DNA from: JBQTII01 sp052387905
Lineage (GTDB): Bacteria; Actinomycetota; Actinomycetes; Sporichthyales; Sporichthyaceae
DNA: 18,246 bases
Assembly: GCA_052387905.1 (NCBI GenBank)
Contig: JBQTIR010000045.1
Span: 1-18,246 of the forward strand
Direction of reading: 5' to 3'
Shown piece after piece: positions 1 to 6,300 of the stretch; position 1 is the stretch's first letter, and the number at the start of each line of letters is the position of its first letter. A program made the position numbers and the translations under genes. Under the pieces are notes generated by a model that was given only the letters and a program-made list of their open reading frames with translations, had not been told where the DNA came from and did no database searches.

Positions 1-311
1 CACTACCTGACCCTGCGTCACCCGCGGAGCACCCGGCAGAACAGCAGACCGGTCACCGAAGCACGCCCGACGCTTCCGCGGAAGCGCCCACGACCAAATC
101 CGGCTCACCGAACCCTCTCAGCACCGGATTCAGAATCTTTGTGAATCACCAGGGTTAGGCCCTGCGCCCCTTCGGACGCCTTAGAGGTATTTGTGGATCA
201 GCCGTTCGGCGAAAATCGAATCACCTTTTCGGTCACTGAATCGTCGCCGAACGTACCGCGGCACAAATTTGACCAGCCTGGAACCCGATCGTGGTTGATG
301 ATTCGTTTGTA
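1..311. other. Non-coding left flank with two inverted repeats
   Basis: I find no credible gene, tRNA or CRISPR array here; the only long open frame is rich in Arg and Pro, lacks any recognisable motif and looks like chance. Two structures are visible: a 16-bp perfect palindrome at 71-86 (CGCTTCCGCGGAAGCG), and a perfect 10-bp inverted repeat with arms at 203-212 and 244-253. The stretch adjoins the left end of the ISL3 element and may be remnant mobile DNA, but nothing identifies it. Confidence 0.5.
203..253. repeat. 10-bp perfect inverted repeat, 31-nt spacer
   Basis: The arms CGTTCGGCGA (203-212) and TCGCCGAACG (244-253) are exact reverse complements. No T-run follows on either strand, so a standard intrinsic terminator is unlikely. 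It could be the end of an older mobile element or a protein-binding site. Confidence 0.55.
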
Positions 312-335
312 GGCTCTTCCTACTTGAGGTGGGGG
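312..335 (+). repeat. Left terminal inverted repeat of the ISL3 element
   Basis: This end matches the reverse complement of 1765-1788 at 21 of 24 positions, with mismatches at 321, 324 and 327. The transposase stop codon (TAG, 322-320 on the minus strand) lies inside the repeat, so the gene runs to the very tip of the element. Confidence 0.88.
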
Positions 336-1675
336 CTGGTCAGTCCGCCGCCGATCAGGAGCATGCGTAGCCGGTAGTTCTCGCGGTTGCGGAATCCGCG
401 GGCGATGCGGCGGTGGAGCTCGATGAGTCCGTTGATCGCTTCGGTGCCGCCGTTGCTGGATCGGCCGGTGTCGAAGTAGGCCAGGAATGCCGCCTTCCAC
501 CTCTTCAGCGTGCGACCGAGGCGGGCGATCTCCGGGATCGGGCAGGATGGGAACGCCTCGATGACGCTGGTGGCGATCTTGCGGCCCTCGACCGGGTCAA
601 GGTGGCGGTAGGCCGCTCGCAGGCGTTGTGCGCAGGCCCAGGCGACCTCGACTTCGACATGGCGTTCGTCAGCGGACCATGCACGCTCCAGGCGTGCTTT
701 CTGCCGATCAGTGAGCTTCTCTTCCCCTGCGTGCAGGATGTTGCGGATGCCGTAGAGCGGGTCACCTGCGTGGCCGCGATGTCCGAGGGTGTCGTGCTGG
801 ACGCGGCGGCGGACCTCGTCCATGGCTTGGGTTCCGAGCTTGACGACGTGGAAGGCGTCGAGCACCGCGATGGCGTCTTCGAGTTGGTCATCGATCGCGC
901 TCTTGTAACCCTGGAAGGGGTCCAACGTGGCGACCGCAACCCCGGCCCGGAACGCTTCGTTGCGTTCGGCAAGCCAGTCGGCGTAGGCCTTCCCGGAGCG
1001 GCCGGGCACCAGGTCGAGTAGCCGGGCCCGGACGCGGCCCTTCCCATCGCGGGTCAGGTCGACCATGCCGGTCAACTCCTTCGGCCCACGACCGCCCTCG
1101 CTGTTCGGGCGGGTGCTGACGTGGTGCCAGATGTGCTCATCCACGCCCAGGGTGTGCACCCCGGTGAAGCGCGCGTCATCGGCGGCCATGGCCTCCAGCA
1201 GCGGGCCGATCGCCCGCCACACCGTGTTCCAGGTTGTGCCCAACGCCCGGGCCAGCCCGGAGATGCTGGCGTGCTCGCGGCGCAGCTGCCCGATCGCCCA
1301 CCAGCACGCCCGCGTGGTGAGCAACGCGCGCGGCGATGCCAACGCTTCGTGCTGCTCGGTGAACGCCCGTCCCAGGCAAGCCGCCTCGGCGCAGCGCCAG
1401 GTCCGTTTGCGCCAGATCAAGCGCACTGGCCGGCCGAAGCACGGCGCGTCGACCAGGTGCACGTCGCGGCGGCCGTGACTGGCCGCGATCACCCCACAGG
1501 TTCGGCACGCCGTCGGCACCAGCGCGGACTCGATCACGACCTGCAGGTGCCGGCCGTGCTCGGCGACCTCGATGACGTGGAATCCGTCCAGGCCCACGAG
1601 CAGGTCGCAACGCCCGCAGTAGGTCAGGTCGGCAGAAGATGGGCGCGCGCGAGCACACCCCGTAGGCTCGGACAT
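320..1675 (-). CDS. ISL3-family transposase
   Basis: This 451-residue DDE transposase would cut and join the ends of its element. The N-terminal third has paired cysteines (C57/C60 and C95/C100) in the arrangement of the ISL3 zinc-binding region. A helix-turn-helix-like stretch follows at about 137-156 (SGLARALGTTWNTVWRAI). The catalytic core has candidate acidic residues D179 (GVDEH), D252 (TLDPFQGYK) and E412 (NGGTEAINGLI), followed by the conserved HRRIARGFRNRENYRLRMLL end. Length is normal for the family and there is no frameshift, so the gene looks intact. The ATG at 1675 is preceded by a good Shine-Dalgarno GGAAGG (1686-1681) with 5-nt spacing, and this site is buried in a hairpin. Family assignment rests on motifs recalled, not on a search. 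Confidence 0.93.
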   Translation of the reverse strand: MSEPTGCARARPSSADLTYCGRCDLLVGLDGFHVIEVAEHGRHLQVVIESALVPTACRTCGVIAASHGRRDVHLVDAPCFGRPVRLIWRKRTWRCAEAACLGRAFTEQHEALASPRALLTTRACWWAIGQLRREHASISGLARALGTTWNTVWRAIGPLLEAMAADDARFTGVHTLGVDEHIWHHVSTRPNSEGGRGPKELTGMVDLTRDGKGRVRARLLDLVPGRSGKAYADWLAERNEAFRAGVAVATLDPFQGYKSAIDDQLEDAIAVLDAFHVVKLGTQAMDEVRRRVQHDTLGHRGHAGDPLYGIRNILHAGEEKLTDRQKARLERAWSADERHVEVEVAWACAQRLRAAYRHLDPVEGRKIATSVIEAFPSCPIPEIARLGRTLKRWKAAFLAYFDTGRSSNGGTEAINGLIELHRRIARGFRNRENYRLRMLLIGGGLTSPHLK

Positions 1676-1726
1676 CGAGGCCTTCCGGATGGGTTGCTTG
1701 GTCGCTACCGATCCTGGAAGGCCTCG
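1676..1726 (-). promoter_or_regulatory. Hairpin hiding the transposase ribosome binding site
   Basis: Two 11-nt arms (1676-1686 and 1716-1726) are exact reverse complements, CGAGGCCTTCC and GGAAGGCCTCG, around a 29-nt loop. In transposase mRNA the 3' arm contains the GGAAGG Shine-Dalgarno and ends directly at the ATG, so a folded transcript would hide the start. Transcripts entering from outside the element carry both arms; one starting inside the loop would lack the 5' arm. This resembles the fold-back control known for IS10 and IS50. The regulatory role is inferred. Confidence 0.6.
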
Positions 1727-1764
1727 TCCTGTTCCGAGCTCAGGCTGCTACCGCGAGTTGCTCA

Positions 1765-1788
1765 CCCCCACCGCAGGTCGGAAGAGCC
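1765..1788 (-). repeat. Right terminal inverted repeat of the ISL3 element
   Basis: Read inward on the minus strand it begins GGCTCTTCC and matches the left end at 21 of 24 bases. It lies about 90 bp upstream of the transposase start, leaving a short leader that contains the hairpin at 1676-1726. Confidence 0.88.
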
Positions 1789-1888
1789 CGCAAAGCTCAT
1801 GGCCGCGCGATGACAGCGCAAGTTGACAACGTCAGTTCTTGGGTGCAAGGCGCCCCAGCCAGCCAACTCTTCTGCGGATAGTTCGGGC

Positions 1889-2245
1889 TTACTTCGCAGC
1901 GTCGCTGAAAAAGCGGTCAACCTCTAGCTGAAGTTGGCTGGAGCTCCAACCCGTGCGGTTAAATGTCTCCTTATCCCCGAGAATGCTGAGAATCTCCAAA
2001 ATCGTGAGCCTCCAGACGTGGTAGCGACCCCGCCCGTTCGAAAGTTCGCTGTCGGGCACCAGCGCCCGCAGACCGTGATTGACTGTCTCGCCGTTTGGAA
2101 ATCTGACCTTTCCAACAACCGCGAGATGGATCGCCCACAGTTCACTCTCGGGCGCGCCGATCGCGTCCGCCACTCGTCCCGCGTAGTTAGGAATCTCGCG
2201 CGTGAGGGCAGCAACCATCCTCTCGCCGAGTTCGACGTCGCTCAT
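1889..2245 (-). CDS. Probable immunity protein of an orphan toxin module
   Basis: This encodes a 118-residue, cytosolic-looking protein with no signal peptide or membrane segment. I do not recognise its family. It begins MSDVELGERMVAALTREIPNY and has a hydrophobic helical centre around residues 35-50 and 78-90. Its ATG overlaps the stop of the preceding frame in an ATGA (2245-2242), and that frame ends in a toxin-tip-like tail. Overlap of this kind is typical of polymorphic toxin-immunity pairs, as is its place at the distal end of an RHS locus. Immunity is inferred from position, size and coupling. It is the last gene of the array; the ISL3 element starts about 100 bp downstream and I see no clear terminator between them. 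Confidence 0.6.
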   Translation of the reverse strand: MSDVELGERMVAALTREIPNYAGRVADAIGAPESELWAIHLAVVGKVRFPNGETVNHGLRALVPDSELSNGRGRYHVWRLTILEILSILGDKETFNRTGWSSSQLQLEVDRFFSDAAK

Positions 2246-2340
2246 TCCAACCTCAGGAAGTAGTCGTACCCGTCTCGGGGAGTGAACACCGAACCAGGGC
2301 CACCGCCACCCTCAAGCACGACAGCTCCCTTGTCGGAATT
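2242..2340 (-). pseudogene. 3' fragment of a displaced toxin tip
   Basis: A 32-codon open stretch ends ...RDGYDYFLRLE and overlaps the next gene start by ATGA. It has a Gly-rich run and then an aromatic-rich tail of the sort seen at the ends of RHS/CDI toxin tips. Its upstream side runs straight into the IS3-family remnant, whose stop codon (2342-2340) touches it, so the toxin 5' part has been lost or replaced. There is no start codon or ribosome binding site of its own. The larger open frame through 2853 is a chimera of unrelated frames. Toxin origin is inferred from its coupling to the 1889-2245 gene; no toxin family can be named. Confidence 0.45.
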
Positions 2341-2627
2341 TAAACCGGACGCCGGCGGCGGTGGTGATTCTTCTCGATCCAGACCACGATCGCGAGGCGT
2401 AGGTCCTCGCGGGTGGTCCAACGCCGGCGGTTGAGAATGCTCTCCTGCAGGAGGCTGAAGAAGGACTGCAGGCGGCGTTGTCGGCGCGGGCCCCGACCCG
2501 GTCATCGAACCGCGTCGATGTGTTCGCGCAGCGCGGACGTTGGCGTGGAAGCGAAACTGACTGGGTTCAACCGGTCCGAGTGCACGATGAGCTCGAGTCG
2601 CGAAGTAACCCGCTTCTCGAATGCCTC
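2340..2627 (-). pseudogene. IS3-family transposase (OrfB) C-terminal remnant
   Basis: Translating the minus strand in shifting frames recovers the IS3-type integrase core. First comes LIVHSDR at about 2591-2571 (the second catalytic Asp region), then SALREHIDAV, GSM, RVGARADNAA, and finally SFFSLLQESILNRRRWTTRE followed by LRLAIVVWIEKNHHRRRRPV and a stop at 2342-2340. At least two single-base deletions break the frame: one after GSM and one just before SFFSLLQ, where the family normally has a catalytic Glu codon. The usual C-terminal LTPVE block is also missing. It is dead debris between two immunity genes and marks a past insertion or recombination. Confidence 0.82.
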
Positions 2628-2642
2628 TTAACGGTGCAAGCG

Positions 2643-2876
2643 TCAACCTGTAGCCCGCCCTTTCGGGAAGAGATGGGTCGATTGCCACCAGTACCGTTGG
2701 CCGCTGGCTTGGGAGAGGCCGGTGAGCCGAGCAACCTCTGTGGTGGCGGATTTCTCGTCGGGCCAAACCGATACGACCTTGATCTGCAGATTGAGATCGA
2801 CATCTGCACGCAGGACTTCGGGTGCCCGGAGCACACTGAAGGCTTGCACCCACTCGAACTGGTTTGTCATCGCCAT
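2643..2876 (-). CDS. Probable immunity protein (small, second module)
   Basis: This is a 77-residue protein beginning MAMTNQFEWVQAFSVLRAPE and ending RYWWQSTHLFPKGRATG. I chose the ATG at 2876 because it overlaps the stop of the preceding toxin-like frame in a TGATG; a longer in-frame start at 2981 would translate the toxin tail in the wrong frame. An alternative ATG lies two codons later (2870). The stretch KVVSVWPDE followed by an aromatic-rich RYWWQSTHLFPKGR has the feel of known small immunity proteins, but I cannot name the family. Downstream it meets the IS3 remnant within about 15 bp, so truncation at the 3' end cannot be excluded. Function is inferred from context. Confidence 0.6.
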   Translation of the reverse strand: MAMTNQFEWVQAFSVLRAPEVLRADVDLNLQIKVVSVWPDEKSATTEVARLTGLSQASGQRYWWQSTHLFPKGRATG

Positions 2877-3004
2877 CAACCTTGAGTGAGCGTACCGAGG
2901 TAGCTGCCCGTCCGTGGATCCCAGACGTAACCGGTCATGTCGAAGACAGCGTTGTCGAGGTGTGGCGCTGCCAGTTTCCATCCGTTACCTTTCGTTCGAT
3001 GTGC
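2876..3004 (-). pseudogene. 3' fragment of a displaced RHS toxin tip
   Basis: A 42-codon open stretch contains GNGWKLAAPHLDNAVFDMTG, then YVWDPRTGSYLGTLTQG and a stop at 2878-2876. It looks like the end of a secreted toxin domain, not like chance frame: it is rich in Trp, Tyr and Phe, with regular polar spacing. It starts in effect where the upstream immunity gene stops (3007) and has no start codon or ribosome binding site of its own. It is coupled by TGATG to the 2643-2876 gene. I infer an orphan toxin C-terminus pushed downstream when a newer cassette was acquired. The toxin family is unknown. Confidence 0.5.
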
Positions 3005-3006
3005 AT

Positions 3007-3306
3007 CTAATCGCCGACGAACCATAGAAAGGTATGTGGTCGCTGTGCGTGTGCGCAGACATTAGTGATCTCCTCAAGACTGCGTCGCTCGCTGGGCGAG
3101 AGGCCTTCCGCGTCTACAAGCTGTTGCACTTCGTGCAACAGTCTTGAAATTTGCCGCCCATTGAAAATCGTGTTTCCAGTCGGATCAATTCCCGAAAGCA
3201 TCGGGTATTGATTCGCATCCAACGATAGTGTGGATGGCTTATACGGCACATCTCCTATGCGGATGTCCCCGCCTTGCTCCCTGCGAAGCCAGATCGAGAT
3301 CGCCAT
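3007..3306 (-). CDS. Probable immunity protein of the RHS toxin
   Basis: This 99-residue soluble protein begins MAISIWLRREQGGDIRIGDV and ends PHTFLWFVGD. It starts two bases after the RHS stop codon. A Shine-Dalgarno-like AGGA lies within the last codons of the toxin, about 8 nt before the ATG, so expression is tied to the toxin gene. Position directly behind a polymorphic toxin tip is the classic place for the cognate immunity protein, which would bind and block the toxin in the cytosol of the producer and its kin. I do not recognise the family. Its GC content is clearly below that of the core genes: 29 of 60 bases in 3181-3240. Confidence 0.72.
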   Translation of the reverse strand: MAISIWLRREQGGDIRIGDVPYKPSTLSLDANQYPMLSGIDPTGNTIFNGRQISRLLHEVQQLVDAEGLSPSERRSLEEITNVCAHAQRPHTFLWFVGD

Positions 3307-3308
3307 GG

Positions 3309-6300
3309 TCAGTGTCCTGGGTACATGGTTACTAGTTCTCCTGATGTCTTTCGCACCACGGTGTAAGAGGTTGTGGGAAGGCCACCCGATGGAGCGCCAG
3401 TGTTACCGATGACCCTGCCAGCATTTACGACATACTCGACGTTTCCGGTGTCAGCATTGAATTTACCGACCTGACCCTCGGATCCGCGGGCGAGTTGCGC
3501 GAAGTCAGTCCCGTCATCGAATACACCTGCGTTTACGTCTCGAAGTGACCCGTTTTTACTATGCCTTTCGATCACGTGCTCAATGCCGTCAGAGTCGAAG
3601 TCGCAAGAGTTGTGCACGAGGGCCCTGGTTCCTGCGGACTGCACGAAGTACGTGTGCAACCCGTCGACAGTCAGATTATAAGCAGTTGCGACATCTCCAC
3701 GCCCCGGCTCGAAGCTGACGACGTTGGCGCGCTGGCCACCAATGGTGCCCAGAGATTCACCACGGTCGAGCTGATCGGCGCGCTGCCATTCCCCGTCGGT
3801 GGCGTTCCAGAAGGGGTGGTCCTCGGTGGTGACGATGACGCCGCCGTCGACGACGAGCTCGCTGAGGGTGTCGTGGTGGACCCAGACTGCGGTGACCTCG
3901 CGGGGGCCGGCTTCGCCGGTGGTGGGGTCTTTCGCCCAAACCATGTCACCGATCTGGATCTCGCTGATCGGTTTGCTGGTGCCGTCGCCCATGAGGACGG
4001 CGGTGGCTGCACCAAAGCTGCAGTTCTTGGTCCATGGCAGTCGCCGCCAACCGGACTTGAAAGCGTCGCCGGTCTTGTTGGCGGCGGCAGCACCGAGGTC
4101 GAGGGCTTTGCCTCCGAGTTTGGTGACGACGCCTCCGACCTTGACCGAGAGCCGTCCGCCCGGGATCGCGGAGGCGGCGAGCATCAGGCAGTCCAGGCCG
4201 TTGGCCTGCAGCAGGCAGCCCTGAGCTTCCTGAATGGGAACCCCGAACTTGACGACCTCCCACGCGAGGGACGTGATCTGCTGGGCGGAGGTGGGGTCAT
4301 CGATGACGACGACGACGCCGCAGTCCTGGCAGGCACCGGTCTCTTGGTTCGATGAGCCGCTGTCGGCCTCGTCGTTCACCGGTCCGTTGTTGCATGTGCC
4401 GGCGAGTAGGCATCCGACCGTGACCGGTGCGGTCGTCCCTCCTGTGCCCGAGCCGCCGTCGAGGCTGCCGTCGCAGTTCGCGCATGGCATCAGCCCGGTG
4501 GGGTCGGAATAGGTCATGGGGTTGTTCAGGGCGTAGGTGTAGCCGTTGACCTGCTGCGGGTTCGTGGGATCGAGCAGGGGGTCAACGGAGATGAACCGGC
4601 CGATTGTGGAGTCGTAGGTCCGGGCCCCGATGGTCGTCATGCCGGTGGCGCTGTCCTCGGCACCGTCGACGAACCCGCGGCTGGAGGCCCAGGTCGGCGA
4701 TTTCGTGCCTCGGGGGCCGCCGAACGGGGTGGTCGGCCGGGTCAACAGCTGCCCGGTCGAGTTCTCGATCGCGTAGCCGGCGGTGTTGTGAGCATCCGGG
4801 ATGAGGATCTGCACATCGGCCATGGTGTTGCCGTCGCGCACCGCGATCGTCTTGGCGTCGAAGGTGTAGTAACGGCTGAAGGTGAGCTGGTCGTGGTTGG
4901 CGCGGTCGAGGCGGACCTCGGTGTCACCGAGGAACAGGGTCGTCAGGGCGGGGTCGCGGCGGATCAGGCGATCCCCTTCGCTGTCGTAGTAGTTCGTCTC
5001 CAGGACACCGTTGGGGCCGGTGACGGTGTGCAGCTTGCCTTCGACGTCCCAGGCCAGGGCCTGGGCGACGCCGGCAACGGTGCGCGTCTTGGTGTTCCCC
5101 GCGGCGTCGTAGGTGTAGGTGTCCGTCCCAGCCTCGGGGCCAGTGGTGCTCACCTGCGCGAGTTGATGCGGCCCGGTGGCGGTGTAGCTGTAGACGCTTT
5201 CACTCAGCGCACCGGCGGATCCGCGGCGCCGTTCCTTGTGGCGGTTACCCGAGGCGTCGAAGTAGTCCCATGATCGGGCGTAGGCCGCCGGGCCGGCGAG
5301 GACGTCGGTGTCAGGGGCGCCGGCGCATGTGCCGACGGCGGGGGTCCAGGCTGCGGTGAGCTGGGCGAGCTTGTCGTAGCGGAAGCACTGGGTCTCGTTC
5401 AATGGAGATGCCACGTTCGCGTCCCGCACGGTAGTGATCTTCAAGGGGTTGCCGGCGAGATCGTAGGAGTAGCTGGTGTGGTCGTCAGTGACGGGCACGG
5501 ACTCGCGGTCCACCCAGGTGTCGGTGATCCGGCGGGTGCCGGGCTGGTACTGGTAGCGCAGCCAGGCGGCGTTCTTCCAGGTGTTTCCCCAGCCGTAACG
5601 CAGGGCCTCGCCGTAGGGGGCCCGCAGCACGTCGGCGATGTAGGAACCGGCACCGGTCAGGTACTCGGGTCGCCCGTTGCTGTCGTAGCCGTGGTGCAGT
5701 TCCTCGGCGTTGATCCCGTTGAACGCGTGAACTCGCGTGGTCCGCAGCGATCCGTCGTCGTTGTAGGCCGCTTCGGTGACGTAGGTTCCGCTCAGCCCCG
5801 CCTCGATGACCCCGGGGATCTCCGGGATGCGGGTCTCGGTGCGCTCGGGCCGGCCGGCGCTGTCGAAGCGGGCGGTTGCGGTGGTGATGGCGACGCCCTC
5901 GATCCACCGGGTGGAGGAGGTCGGCAAACCCATCCGCAGCTGGCCTCCGGGGAGCCGGTCATACCCCCACTGGGCCCGCAGAATCCCGTCAGGGCCGTCC
6001 TCGCGCAGCGCGGTCTTGCGGCCGAGCTCGTCATACTGCGTGACCAGCGTCTGACCCAGGGCATCGGTGGTGGAGGTGAGCTGCCCGAGGTCGTCGTAGG
6101 TGGACTCGCTCACACCGTGGTCGGGATCCTCCGCGCGAATCTGGTTGCCACGCAAGTCGTAGGTGTAGCGCCAGGTCTTGGTGGCCGGGTCGGTCATGGT
6201 CTTGAGCTGACCCGCGCCGGTGTGGGTGTAACTGGTCGTCAGATCAGTGGCACCGTGCTGGGTCAGCGCGATGGTCCTGCCCCGGGCATCGGTGTGGGTC

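Larger units (their letters stand above)
312..1788 (-). mobile_element. ISL3-family insertion sequence, about 1477 bp
   Basis: The element is bounded by imperfect terminal inverted repeats at 312-335 and 1765-1788. They match at 21 of 24 positions, both starting GGCTCTTCC inward and sharing a later GGTGGGGG block. It carries one transposase gene filling nearly the whole length. Size, GGCTCTTCC-type ends and a single DDE transposase with an N-terminal Cys region fit the ISL3 family. ISL3 elements usually leave 8-bp target duplications. The flanking octamers here, CGTTTGTA on the left and CGCAAAGC on the right, do not match, so one flank may have been rearranged after insertion or the element is old. 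Confidence 0.88.

Noticed and set aside
1824..1829. TTGACA on the plus strand as a -35 box
   Set aside because: No matching -10 element at normal spacing and no plus-strand gene follows.
2242..2853. Single 203-codon minus-strand gene
   Set aside because: It joins out-of-frame immunity DNA, IS3 transposase remnant and a toxin tail. Motifs of the IS3 core appear only in other frames, so it is a chimera and not one protein.
2877..2981. N-terminal extension of the second immunity gene from 2981
   Set aside because: The region encodes the toxin tail in another frame, and the TGATG overlap at 2878-2874 gives a better start.
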